NCBI GenBank assembly: GCA_013397795.1
Contig: VZTJ01000752.1
Location: 1 to 64,000 of the forward strand
Length of the DNA: 64,000 nucleotides
Origin: Orthonyx spaldingii
Taxonomy: Eukaryota; Chordata; Aves; Passeriformes; Orthonychidae
Direction of reading: 5' to 3'
In this document: positions 50,601 to 55,620 of the stretch, piece by piece
How the letters are laid out: each line of letters begins with the position of its first letter
Position numbering within the stretch: the first letter of the stretch is position 1
Made by a program: the position numbers and the translations under genes
Notes under the pieces: model-generated
What the model was told of the DNA's origin: nothing
The model's input: only the letters and a program-made list of their open reading frames with translations
Database searches by the model: none

Positions 50601-52226
50601 CATGTTAGCTTAAACAAAGGAATACTTTTTCCAGCTTAGATATACCCCAAAACCTCTCCTGACCAGCTGTGATACCATCCCAGGAACTGAGGTAACACAG
50701 CAGCTGTTCAGGATGACTTTTTCCATAATGGTCTTACTCTGTTAAGCTGAAATAAATCCAAGATCTTCCTCTCCACATGTGGAATTTTCAGTGTGCATCC
50801 TTGAAGCTCCCAAAACTTTGCAATCTGGTCCAGAAAATTCAGCTTTACACGAGTTTGGGCCTGAAACCAACCAAGCAAACAAGTGAACTGCATGCTAAAA
50901 GCAGATGTAGGTTTTGTACCCCAAGGTTTACAGCACTGCAGCCTCAGCTGCCTGCACAGTCTTGCCCTCTGCAAGACTCATTTTGCATTCTTCCCTCTCA
51001 TCGTCTGAAGAAAAATAAATTCCATGCAGATACCATTGGTGATATCTGCATCTTTCCTTGAGTCACTTTTTGTTACCTCGTACTGCACTGACAAATGTAC
51101 TTTCTGAGAACAGCCAAACAATACGTTGTTATTGCTTAAAACTCTCTAAACCAGCTGCATTGTCAGGATTTATTGCATTTATTACATTAATTACTGCAAC
51201 AGTTTGTTACAATTTGGTTTCTTTGCAATAAACCAAAAATAAATCAGTATTAAAAAAAATACTTTTTAAAGTTTTTTTCCTGTTATCCCTTCTCACTCCC
51301 AACTGTATTTGTTTCAGTTTTAAGGATACAAATGGGTCAGGGCAGGGAAAGCCTGGCTGGTTGCACAGCAATTACCACAGTAAGAGCACTGCACTGCTGC
51401 TATGTAAAAGCAGTAATTTAACTTTTGACACATTTTAGTTTCAGCACATTTTCTATTCTTAAGGTAAAAACTGGCCATGTCTCTACAGATTAGCTTGTCT
51501 GCAAACTCCAGGGAGCTCTGAACAGCTGGTGGTCACACAAATCCCTCTCTTAGCATTCCAAGGCAGCATCTGAGCCCTTCCCCAGCACCTCACATGACCA
51601 CATCAGGGCTTCAAAAACCGAGAATCAGGAGAATAATCAGGCACAGAGTCACCATCATTACAAATGGTACCAGCACTGAGCCAACGAGGACTCCTCACAC
51701 TCCCCTTTAGTCCCAATTCATTGAAGCAGCGAATGAAAGTGCTTGTGAACAGCAAATTTCCACAAACTGAATCCAGATTTTGCAATTGTTTCTTCCAAAA
51801 GGCTGGCTATTTTTAAAGCACTCCAAGTGTTTCATCTCTTTTCCTATTGAAAGACGCTGTGTGAGCGCAAAACACAGACACAGATCTATTGCCCTGGACA
51901 CTTTAACTACTTAGAAGCACCTGTGTGCAAAAGGCCTAAATTATGTTCCTTTAATGAGTATTAACATTACTTTTATGCCTGGAATATTTCTAACTAGGTT
52001 CTGAAACAGACGAATTTGCATGCTAATTAAAAATTGCTGTTTGAGGTCCAGAGTGCTGTCAGCTCACGGCCAACCCTGGCAAACATCACCTCCCAAAAAC
52101 ACACTGACACATTTAGGAGCAGAAGTAATGCTCAGCTTTCCAGTTTACCTCCAGTTCATTGAGCCTCTGGATCCTCGGTGTGAAGTGAAGCTTGTCGACA
52201 TCGCACGCGAACGGAGGCTGCCAGTC
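8471..52226 (-). CDS. KDM5B: KDM5B lysine-specific demethylase 5B, exons 2-27 (exon 1 missing)
   Basis: This is the span of 26 spliced coding exons (listed separately) encoding a nuclear Fe(II)/2-oxoglutarate dioxygenase that removes methyl groups from di- and trimethylated H3K4 and acts as a transcriptional repressor. The exons sum to 4425 nt, one open frame of 1474 residues plus stop. Domains by residue of this fragment: end of JmjN 1-10, ARID about 27-120, PHD1 about 240-288, JmjC about 382-550, C5HC2 about 620-665, PLU-1 region about 660-1070, PHD2 about 1108-1155, PHD3 about 1416-1470. Iron ligands H428, E430 and H516 and cofactor lysine K446 are present with the same spacing as human H499, E501, H587 and K517. 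I call KDM5B rather than KDM5A because the C-terminus stops just after PHD3 and ends in a short CRK tail, and exon 26 matches KDM5B. All introns are GT-AG except intron 25, which is GC-AG. No frameshift or premature stop was seen. Confidence 0.98.
8606..9216 (-). other. KDM5B intron 26 with a two-copy 53-bp tandem repeat
   Basis: The intron carries two copies of a 53-bp unit, 8923-8975 and 8976-9028, each starting GATGGRCACAGATGG and containing CAGTGTCTGCAC. They differ at a handful of positions. Nothing else was recognised. Confidence 0.85.
9217..9543 (-). CDS. KDM5B: KDM5B exon 26 (nuclear localisation stretch and start of PHD3)
   Basis: 327 nt, 109 residues, phase 0/0, starting NECCRGKKDGISYMERKLKR and ending CLQPEGDE. 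It contains the basic cluster KKMRTPKKKKLK, a likely nuclear localisation signal, a serine/acidic stretch FSEQEDSEDED, then the first two PHD3 cysteines in AICPAVNC. The acceptor is TCCCACAG and the donor GTCAGG, which is weaker than consensus. Confidence 0.96.
9544..10179 (-). other. KDM5B intron 25 (GC-AG)
   Basis: A 636-nt intron with donor GCAAGT at its 5' end and acceptor TCCCACAG at its 3' end. It contains the CR1 at 9832-9953. Confidence 0.85.
9832..9953 (+). mobile_element. CR1 LINE 3' fragment (intron 25)
   Basis: It contains AGTGGAAGGTGTCCCTGCCC, TTTAAGGTCCCTTCCAACCC and a CAATTCTATGA end. It is antisense to KDM5B. Confidence 0.92.
10180..10334 (-). CDS. KDM5B: KDM5B exon 25 (GC donor)
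   Basis: 155 nt, starting (G)TT ATT AGC, that is VISTELDELMMEAQLLQVSL, and ending PSAATNEK in phase 0. Two acceptors seven bases apart are possible, CACATTAG (used here) and GTTATTAG. The donor is AAG followed by GCAAGT, a GC-type donor. Using the nearest GT four bases on would create a TGA stop at the start of exon 26. Confidence 0.88.
10335..11658 (-). other. KDM5B intron 24
   Basis: About 1.3 kb. It contains a short GGAGA microsatellite at about 10725-10745. No mobile element was recognised. Confidence 0.8.
11659..11770 (-). CDS. KDM5B: KDM5B exon 24 (small, between PHD2 and PHD3)
   Basis: 112 nt, 37 codons plus one base, recognised from translation: it starts VSQTIGAMSFSMPHDWDNRT, then VYLHSPFSTGQHC, and ends IPLH plus G. 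The acceptor is TTTTCTAG. The donor is either GTTTGT (used here) or GTAATC four bases further on, and both can keep the frame with different exon 25 acceptors. A typical ORF scan misses it because another frame is longer here. Confidence 0.87.
11771..13598 (-). other. KDM5B intron 23
   Basis: About 1.8 kb. Open frames near 13209-13598 are a read-through of exon 23 past its donor. Nothing else was recognised. Confidence 0.85.
13599..14084 (-). CDS. KDM5B: KDM5B exon 23 (PHD2)
   Basis: 486 nt, 162 residues, phase 0/0, the longest exon, starting MATLGEARLREMEALRAL and ending SAGQLPETNK. It contains PHD2: CLCQ, CELC, H and C of FFHTGC, then CPHCRRS, followed by the conserved EKILPLLASLQRIRVRLPEG segment. 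The acceptor is CCTTGCAG and the donor GTGAGG. The initial Met is internal to the protein. The open frame runs on past the donor into intron 23, which is not coding. Confidence 0.97.
14085..15867 (-). other. KDM5B intron 22
   Basis: About 1.8 kb without a recognised repeat family. A short cluster of GGGACAC units lies at about 15160-15195. Confidence 0.8.
15868..16026 (-). CDS. KDM5B: KDM5B exon 22
   Basis: 159 nt, 53 residues, phase 0/0, starting VLCPWCDIGMLSLKRKQKKL and ending ERALSESKDTASA. It encodes the end of the PLU-1 region with a CPWC pair and the basic segments KRKQKKLK and GKKKS, which could help nuclear import (inference). The acceptor is TCCCTCAG and the donor GTATGT. Confidence 0.96.
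16867..17046 (-). CDS. KDM5B: KDM5B exon 21 (PLU-1 region)
   Basis: 180 nt, 60 residues, phase 0/0, starting VGGRVPVLDTLAELVTRGRS and ending CENSPYSLLE. The acceptor is CCGGCAG and the donor GTAAGA. It is nearly identical to the mammalian protein except for a few substitutions such as HLDYLPRLEAL. Confidence 0.97.
17397..17745 (-). mobile_element. CR1 LINE 3' fragment, old (intron 20)
   Basis: It starts AATCATAAAATCATAGAG, the reverse of the ATTCTATG tail, then ACCATGTCCCCAAGTGTC and CTCCAGGGATAGTGACTC, and ends in CTCCAGCCTCCTTTCAGGTA. It is diverged and in the KDM5B sense orientation. Confidence 0.85.
18844..18982 (-). CDS. KDM5B: KDM5B exon 20 (PLU-1 region)
   Basis: 139 nt, completing Arg, then PRQSLSSLAAAVKELEEIPA and ending WLQEVEALQ in phase 0. 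It contains AYLPNGAALKDAVQKAKDWL. The acceptor is TCCCCCAG and the donor GTACGT. Confidence 0.96.
18983..20080 (-). other. KDM5B intron 19
   Basis: About 1.1 kb, AT-rich in the middle, with a poly-A run at about 19480-19493 on the plus strand. No element was recognised. Confidence 0.8.
20081..20436 (-). CDS. KDM5B: KDM5B exon 19 (PLU-1 region)
   Basis: 356 nt, 118 codons plus two bases, the second-longest exon. It starts DLLDRVEAFQQQSQKLLSEE and ends WDDKARNLIKA plus AG of Arg. It contains the conserved LTLDDMRRLIDSGVGLAPYP stretch. The acceptor is ATTTCAG and the donor GTAGAG. Confidence 0.97.
20437..22399 (-). other. KDM5B intron 18
   Basis: About 2.0 kb of unremarkable intronic sequence. 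Short open frames on both strands have no recognisable content. Confidence 0.8.
22400..22514 (-). CDS. KDM5B: KDM5B exon 18 (PLU-1 region)
   Basis: 115 nt, completing Arg, then YRSGGGKCQNQLTVNELRLF and ending VLSQTPLLK in phase 0. The acceptor is GTTGCAG and the donor GTAACC. It is preceded by the large intron 17, about 3.95 kb. Confidence 0.96.
22575..22705 (+). mobile_element. CR1 LINE 3' fragment (intron 17)
   Basis: It contains CAAGGCCAGGCTGGACACAG, CTAGTGGAAGGTGTCCCTGC and TTTAAGGTCCCTTCCCACCC. It is antisense to KDM5B and about 60 bp upstream of exon 18. Confidence 0.92.
25515..25762 (+). mobile_element. CR1 LINE 3' fragment, about 250 bp (intron 17)
   Basis: It contains GAGGGTGGTGAGGCCCTGGC, GTTGCCCAGAGCAGCTGTGG and a tail ending GGGATTCTATGG. 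It is well preserved and antisense to KDM5B. It resembles the 4868-5312 copy, so it may be the same subfamily. Confidence 0.93.
26465..26615 (-). CDS. KDM5B: KDM5B exon 17 (PLU-1 region)
   Basis: 151 nt, completing Ser with GT, then LISFKALIEESEMKKFPDND, and ending QQLLNGKRQT plus two bases of Arg. The acceptor is CCCAACAG and the donor GTAAGT. The content is predicted helical sequence of the PLU-1 region. Confidence 0.96.
26939..27063 (-). CDS. KDM5B: KDM5B exon 16 (start of PLU-1 region)
   Basis: 125 nt, beginning with the split Gly codon, then YRYTLEELYPMMNALKMRAE, and ending EALEAKINNKK plus one base. The acceptor is CCCGCAG and the donor GTGAGT. It begins the PLU-1 helical region. A run of seven A bases lies directly before the donor. 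Confidence 0.96.
27145..27262 (+). mobile_element. CR1 LINE 3' fragment (intron 15)
   Basis: It contains GACTAGTGGAAGGTGCCCCT, TTTAAGGTCCCTTCCAGCCC and GCAATTCTAAG. It lies about 80 bp upstream of exon 16, antisense to the gene. Confidence 0.9.
27791..27972 (-). CDS. KDM5B: KDM5B exon 15 (C5HC2 zinc finger)
   Basis: 182 nt, 60 codons plus two bases, starting GVTDSERVTFELFPDDERQC and ending CSTYKYKL. It contains the finger cysteines CLKC, C, CPC, then LVCLYHVEDLCSC with the zinc-binding His. The acceptor is CTTGCAG and the donor GTAAGC. The split codon with exon 16 gives Gly where I recall Arg in human. Confidence 0.97.
28386..28520 (+). mobile_element. CR1 LINE 3' fragment next to the exon 14 donor
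   Basis: It contains GTTCAAGGCCAGGTTGGATA, GTGGAAAGTGTCCCTGCCCA and TTCCCACCCCAACCATTAT. Its 3' end stops about 14 nt from the first base of intron 14 (28534), antisense to the gene. Confidence 0.92.
28535..28729 (-). CDS. KDM5B: KDM5B exon 14 (end of JmjC)
   Basis: 195 nt, 65 residues, phase 0/0, starting LPLGRQCVEHYRLLNRYC and ending LREKVDKL. It closes the JmjC fold and starts the helical linker to the zinc finger. The acceptor is CCCCGCAG and the donor GTGAGT. A CR1 fragment ends about 14 nt beyond the donor. Confidence 0.97.
28730..30414 (-). other. KDM5B intron 13
   Basis: About 1.7 kb. It contains an A/T homopolymer stretch at about 29496-29520. No repeat family was recognised. Confidence 0.8.
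30415..30534 (-). CDS. KDM5B: KDM5B exon 13 (JmjC, third iron ligand)
   Basis: 120 nt, 40 residues, phase 0/0, starting VYRTNQCAGEFVITF and ending NFCTVDW. The His in AYHSGFNQGFNFAEAV is the distal iron ligand, 88 residues after the first as in human. The acceptor is CCCCCCAG and the donor GTATGT. Confidence 0.98.
30535..31513 (-). other. KDM5B intron 12
   Basis: About 1.0 kb with nothing recognisable. Confidence 0.8.
31514..31676 (-). CDS. KDM5B: KDM5B exon 12 (JmjC, cofactor lysine)
   Basis: 163 nt, starting within the split Trp codon, then GEPKTWYGAPGYAAEQLE, and ending NTLMAHGVP. The Lys in KTWYG corresponds to the 2-oxoglutarate-binding lysine of the family. The acceptor is CTTGCAG and the donor GTATGT. 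MAHGVP differs from the mammalian KDM5B sequence I remember (MTHEVP). Confidence 0.97.
31677..34421 (-). other. KDM5B intron 11
   Basis: About 2.7 kb between two JmjC exons. Open frames on both strands are short and match nothing I know. No CR1 was seen. Confidence 0.8.
34422..34603 (-). CDS. KDM5B: KDM5B exon 11 (JmjC, iron-binding HxE)
   Basis: 182 nt, 60 codons plus two bases, starting EYLDSGWNLNNMPVMEQSVL and ending SYSINYLH. It contains the first two iron ligands in FCWHIEDHW: His at exon residue 47 and Glu at 49. The acceptor is ATTTTCAG and the donor GTGAGT. The terminal TG completes Trp with the first G of exon 12. Confidence 0.98.
35044..35202 (-). CDS. KDM5B: KDM5B exon 10
   Basis: 159 nt, 53 residues, phase 0/0, starting MVPTELVEKEFWRLV and ending KFKVRPEEE. 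It contains the VTVEYGADIASKEFGSGFP stretch that leads into the JmjC domain. The acceptor is ATACCTAG and the donor GTAGGT. Confidence 0.97.
35648..35767 (-). CDS. KDM5B: KDM5B exon 9
   Basis: 120 nt, 40 residues, phase 0/0, starting ECNKPQEAFGFEQA and ending KSDYFNMPVH. It encodes the conserved helical stretch between PHD1 and JmjC. The acceptor is ACTTGCAG and the donor GTATGT. Confidence 0.97.
36324..36482 (-). CDS. KDM5B: KDM5B exon 8 (PHD1)
   Basis: 159 nt, 53 residues, phase 0/0, starting VDLYVCLLCGSGNDED and ending WRCPQCLAQ. It holds the whole C4-H-C3 PHD1 finger: CLLC, CDGC, H and C of YHTFC, then CPQC. In KDM5 proteins this finger binds unmodified H3K4 (family knowledge). The acceptor is GTTGCAG and the donor GTAATC. 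Confidence 0.98.
36483..37913 (-). other. KDM5B intron 7
   Basis: About 1.4 kb. Overlapping open frames of up to 106 residues at about 36.85-37.3 kb on both strands show no conserved content. Confidence 0.8.
37914..38017 (-). CDS. KDM5B: KDM5B exon 7
   Basis: 104 nt, starting with the split Asp codon, then KEMRNVVKLSEKKEL, and ending VRSKKPTNA. The acceptor is TTGTCCAG and the donor GTGAGT. It is a lysine-rich linker immediately before PHD1. Exons 6 and 7 together are 198 nt, which preserves the frame. Confidence 0.94.
38018..39162 (-). other. KDM5B intron 6
   Basis: About 1.15 kb, AT-rich, with an A run at about 38469-38480. No repeat family was recognised. Confidence 0.8.
39163..39256 (-). 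CDS. KDM5B: KDM5B exon 6
   Basis: 94 nt, 31 codons plus one base, starting ATNVKTETEPPEARTHNL, then RRRMGC, and ending SDS. The acceptor is TTTTTGAAG, next to a GTTT-rich tract, and the donor is GTGAGT. The split codon joins G to AC of exon 7 to give Asp. It is linker sequence before PHD1, less conserved than the domains. Confidence 0.93.
39257..39291. repeat. Low-complexity AAAC/A-rich tract at the exon 6 acceptor
   Basis: The plus strand reads CTTCAAAAACAAACAAAC and continues with A and C runs. On the KDM5B strand this gives a T-rich tract broken by GTTT units, serving as the polypyrimidine tract of exon 6. Confidence 0.85.
39445..39492 (+). mobile_element. CR1 LINE tail fragment (intron 5)
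   Basis: It contains TCTAAGGTCCCTTCCAATGC and CCATTTCATGATTCCC, the last 45 or so bases of a CR1. The upstream part is not recognisable. Confidence 0.7.
39913..41449 (+). mobile_element. Probable endogenous-retrovirus LTR (solo or composite), intron 5
   Basis: The block starts TGTTGTGGTTTGAGGCTGG and ends near AAAACCAACACA, with possible 5-bp target repeats TACAC/TACAT (one mismatch). Its segments (AAATTTATTAACAGGATCAG, CTCC/TTTC microsatellites, GCCTGGAGCACCTCC, ATTGGCCCAGCAGCATGTC) resemble passerine ERV LTRs I remember. It contains a 55-bp tandem repeat (40449 and 40504, CCATGGGCTGCAGGG) and a GC-rich part from 40800 to 41200. No gag, pol or env coding is visible, so it looks like a solo LTR, although about 1.5 kb is long. 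Edges and subfamily are uncertain. It is antisense to KDM5B. Confidence 0.6.
41450..43773 (-). other. KDM5B intron 5, part without recognised elements
   Basis: About 2.3 kb of AT-rich intronic sequence between the LTR and the exon 5 duplication. No element or conserved coding sequence was recognised. Confidence 0.7.
43774..43981 (-). repeat. Tandem duplicate of exon 5 donor region, decayed copy
   Basis: It is a 204-bp-period tandem copy of 43982-44190, beginning GAACCTCAGTAACACACTTG at 43781 and 43985. It includes 44 bases matching the 3' end of exon 5 (61 in the real exon, so a 17-base deletion) with a preserved GT donor (GTGAAC). No acceptor is present on its own 5' side, so it is not an exon. 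Confidence 0.9.
43982..44190 (-). repeat. Tandem duplicate of exon 5 donor region, copy containing the real exon end
   Basis: The functional member of the pair. It comprises about 148 bp of intron 5 and the last 61 bases of exon 5. The match with the neighbouring copy runs through CTTGTTAAAGTATCAGACAA and AAGTGTTCAGGTAC. Confidence 0.9.
44130..44264 (-). CDS. KDM5B: KDM5B exon 5
   Basis: 135 nt, 45 residues, phase 0/0, starting CLQKPELSSDTKDKEYKPHD and ending ARRAKRLTPE. The acceptor is CTCTTCAG and the donor GTGAGC. It encodes the basic linker between ARID and PHD1. Its 3' (donor) end is GC-rich with GGCG-type runs, and a damaged copy of this end lies about 200 bp downstream in intron 5. 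Confidence 0.96.
45585..45735 (-). mobile_element. CR1 LINE 3' fragment (intron 4)
   Basis: It starts AATCACAGCATCACAGAAGG, then GTTTGGGTTGGAAGGGCCTT and GGACACCTTCCACTAGACAA, the reverse of the CR1 3' end. It is in the KDM5B sense orientation. Confidence 0.92.
46070..46245. repeat. Low-complexity AAAC/CAAA tract with C homopolymers
   Basis: Almost only A and C on the plus strand, with C runs at 46195-46200 (6), 46210-46219 (10) and 46230-46238 (9). On the KDM5B strand these are G runs. The open frames here are artefacts of composition. Confidence 0.9.
49710..49880 (-). CDS. KDM5B: KDM5B exon 4 (ARID, second half)
   Basis: 171 nt, 57 residues, phase 0/0, starting LVAEQGGFDVVCKERKW and ending LFQSGASLL. 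It contains the conserved ARID stretch KAVGSHIRAHYERILYPY. The acceptor is TTTTTAG and the donor GTAAGC. Confidence 0.97.
49881..52148 (-). other. KDM5B introns 3 and 2 (49881-50737 and 50861-52148)
   Basis: Two ordinary introns of 0.86 and 1.29 kb, AT-rich, without a recognised mobile element. Confidence 0.8.
50738..50860 (-). CDS. KDM5B: KDM5B exon 3 (ARID, first half)
   Basis: 123 nt, 41 residues, phase 0/0, starting AQTRVKLNFLDQ and ending LFQLNR. The acceptor is TTTCAG and the donor GTAAGA. It encodes the first helices of the ARID DNA-binding domain. The final residue is R where mammals have K, because the last codon is AGA. Confidence 0.97.
52149..52226 (-). CDS. KDM5B: KDM5B exon 2
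   Basis: 78 nt, 26 residues, phase 0 at both ends, starting DWQPPFACDVD and ending NELE. The acceptor reads TTTTCCAG and the donor GTAAAC. It encodes the last residues of JmjN and the linker to ARID. It is the most 5' exon in the window. The residues expected just before it (the PPP end of exon 1) are not found between here and 64000. Confidence 0.96.
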
Positions 52227-52579
52227 CTGGAAAACAGAAGGGTTCCATCAAAACATCAGGCAAAGGAAGTTTCTGTGACAGTCAAAAGCCAGGTGAGCCC
52301 AAAGCATGAAGCGGCCCCTGCAGTCTCCAGAGCCTCCTCGGCCCCAGCAGCAGACGGAACTCGGCGTGGTGGGGGCTCCTCGACCTGCCCGGGAGCCAGG
52401 GCTGCGCTGGGACCCAAATCCCCTCAGGGGAACAAGGCCAGAGAGCAGGAACGGTGAGACATGGAGAGAGGGGCATTGTCCACCCCCTGGAATACTTCAC
52501 TGTGCCTCAGAAATAGAGAATGGAACCACAAAATCAATTACTTTTTGGAAGTGAAGACCTGTTCTGCATTGTAAGCCTC

Positions 52580-52790
52580 CACAGAATCATGGAATCATTA
52601 GGGTTAGAAATGCCCTTGAAGATCACAGAGTCCAACTTTTAACCCACCACCACCATGACCACATTCACCACTAACCCACGTCCCCAAGTGCCACATCCAC
52701 ACATCTTTTGAACTCTTCCAGGGATGGGGACTCCACCACTGCCCTGGGCAACCTGTGCCAATGCCTGACAAATTCCTTGGCTGCAAACAT
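52580..52790 (-). mobile_element. CR1 LINE 3' fragment (intron 1)
   Basis: It starts CACAGAATCATGGAATCATT, then AGAGTCCAACTTTTAACCC, CCCCAAGTGCCACATCCACA and CAGGGATGGGGACTCCACCA. It is the reverse of the CR1 3' end, in KDM5B sense orientation. Confidence 0.93.
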
Positions 52791-55079
52791 TCAGGAAGAG
52801 CTGGAATATGACCAATTAAAAAAAAGATTATTATTACTTTGATAAAATACCTGCAACTGAAATATTATTTATGAACACAACTATAAAGCTGTTTTATCTT
52901 TTAGATCTGACATCTACTGCACATGCTTGGTTTGGCAATACACAACTTCACAAAATCAAATCAGATTTGATCCAAACTTGACAGGAATTTCTTATATATA
53001 AAGTTATCTTATTATCACTAATTACAGAATGAAGTTAATGCACAAGTGAGCTACTTACATTGGAGTAAGACAGAGCTTTGCACCAGGAAAAAGAAAAACT
53101 TTCCTCAACATTGGGGGAGTGAGGTAACTGAAGTAAGACCAGCATCATAAACACAGTATTTTTTATTTTAGATTCACAGAGAATATGAAAAGTAGTGTTA
53201 AAAACAACCATAAATGGTTTCCAAAGTAATTACCTTACAAACAAACAAGGAGCAAGAGTCACCGAGAGGGTGGAGAAGATGAAGAGCAAAGAGGGCCACC
53301 AAACCATACATTTTACCAAGCCTGCACTGACTAATCCAGACCTCAGCATCGGTAATAGAAGTTTTCTGGTCCTGGAAGGCACTTGCAGCACACCACAACT
53401 TGACAAGGCCAGTTGAAATTAACATTTGAATTGGAAATTAAGACAATGGTAGGGAGTCAGGATGACAAATTATCCAGAGGACACTCAATCCTCAACCAGT
53501 GGGACACATTTCTTGATTGTTTTCTTGCTTTTAACGACAAGACTGTCTGGTGCCTGTGACATGTTCTTGAGAAACTCGATAACACTAACCCTTCTTTTAC
53601 TGCCTATTTTCTATGCCAGAAAACCAAATGCAATGAAACCATCAAGTCTGAGGAAGAGAACTGACATTCTTTTCTAATATCCTTTTGTCAGATGAATCAT
53701 TTGGGGCCCTCAAGCTGTAAGATGAGAAGCACAACTGGGAACAGTTGGGCAGGATTTGAAGCATTGTACTTCAACAGGACAAATCTGACTCTCAAGCTGA
53801 ACCAACTGGTCACGTCATTAGTCACAACTCTGGAGTCTGCTCTGTACCAAAGTGAAGGAGATGGGAGACAGGCACTGAGAGCAGGAGGGGACACAGTGGT
53901 GGTGACACACAGGACCCTTGAGACACACTGGGGACTGCATTGAACTGCCCAAGGGAGAACCGTAGGGAGCTTTGCTTAGGCTGAGAGTAAACGAAATCAA
54001 GAGCAGCTGTGCTGCCTCACTGCTTTGCTAAGCAATAAGCCAAGGCTGCCCCTGGGTGGATTGTGCATTACCCCACACCAGATCCTCTAATAAGGCTCTG
54101 CAGAGGACAAGAACCAGGAATAAGATGAACAGGGGCAGGAATTCAGCTCATGTAGGCAATGACACCACCTCTCAAACTGTCACCAGTCCAGGCCGCGCTT
54201 CAGGGCCACCACTTGCAGTTACTGCACTGGCAGCACGTCAGGGAAGCCAAGGAAGGGAGGGGACAGCACAGGAGACTCTTCTGGTCGGGCCACATGTCTG
54301 CTGGCACAGGCTGCTGCTCTGGGCAGAGCCCAGAGGAAAGCCTGCATGCCACTAGGCACAACAGGAGGAACAGGTCCCCACCTGCTCCTACAGGCTCTGG
54401 CTCATGCTCAGACTAAAGAAATCCAGCTCCAAGGGTGCCTAAGGCAGACACAAACTCAATCCATGTCAGACAGCACAGAGCAGGCTAGTCCCCTCTGCTT
54501 ACAGAAGCAAATGGGGAAGTTTATGTGCATGGTCTTACAGAAAAGAAACACCTCGTTCACAGCATGGCACCCAAAACATCCTGCTCCAGAAATAGCTGAT
54601 TATCTCCATGATCTCCATGTGTCTGTTTATTACTGCCTGGTGCATGTTTGGGGACAGTCTTTCCTGTTTGGCCAAAGACACCAGCTCTGGCAAAGCACCA
54701 GTCACCTGCTGTGTTGGAAGAGTAACATGAGTCCAGACAACACAAGCTGCCACAACAGGCATTTCCTACACCTGCAGTTTTAAAGTTTACCAATGACTGA
54801 ATGACCAACACACACCCAGGACACCCTGATGGCACGTCAGCTGTTTCTCAAAGATAAGCTTTGGGAACTCCGTTTCTTCAACAGCACTTTCAGGAGGTGA
54901 CTTTTGAGCTTATCGGGCAGATGGGTTCATCAGCCAGAAACAAACATTTAACAGCCTTAAAACTGTTTCACCTTTAGCAAGGAGAAAGTCATTGCAAGAG
55001 CTTCTGCTGGGTGATGGCAAATTGGCTTAATGAGAGGCAACACTGGATTGACTCCAGCTTCTGAGGTTTTTAAGCACGT

Positions 55080-55620
55080 ACCACAGAATATTCTGAGCTG
55101 GAAGGGACCACCAAGTCCATCAGGATCACCACGTCCAACTCCTGGCCCTGCACAGACACCCCAACAACCCCACCCGTGCCTGGGAGTGTTGTTCAAACAC
55201 TGCTTGAACTCAGACAGGCTTGGAGCTGTGACCCTTTCCCTGGGGAGCCTGGTCAGTGCCCCAGCACTCTCTGGTGGAAGAACCTTTTCCTGATATCCAA
55301 CCTAAATGTCTCCCAGCTCAGCTCCAGCCATTCCCTTGAGTCCTGTCACTTCTCATGAGAGGGAACAGATCCGTGCCTGTCCCTCTGCTGCCTCTCATGA
55401 GGATGTTGAAGACCCCAGTGAGGTCTCCCCTCAGTCTCCTCTAGGCTGAACAAATCAAGTGGCCTCAGCTGCCCCTCATGAGGCTTCCCCTCCAGACCCT
55501 GCACCATTCTCATGGCCCCCCTTAGGATGCTCTCCAATGGCTTAATGTCTTTTTTAAATTGTGGTGTCCAAAACTGCCCCAAGGACTTGAGGTGAGGCTG
55601 CAGTAGTGCAGGTAGAGCTG
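55080..55620 (-). mobile_element. CR1 LINE 3' fragment, about 540 bp (intron 1)
   Basis: It starts CCACAGAATATTCTGAGCTG and runs through CCTGATATCCAACCTAAATG, GTGAGGTCTCCCCTCAGTCT and GGTGTCCAAAACTGCCCCAA. It is the longest CR1 copy in the window. Confidence 0.93.

Noticed and set aside
52020..52457. Plus-strand frame of 145 codons overlapping exon 2
   Set aside because: It is antisense to a confirmed KDM5B exon, and its sequence shows no conservation of its own.
52300..52460. GC-rich patch upstream of exon 2 as exon 1 of KDM5B
   Set aside because: None of the expected JmjN residues (PVFEPSWEEF and following) are encoded in any minus-strand frame there.
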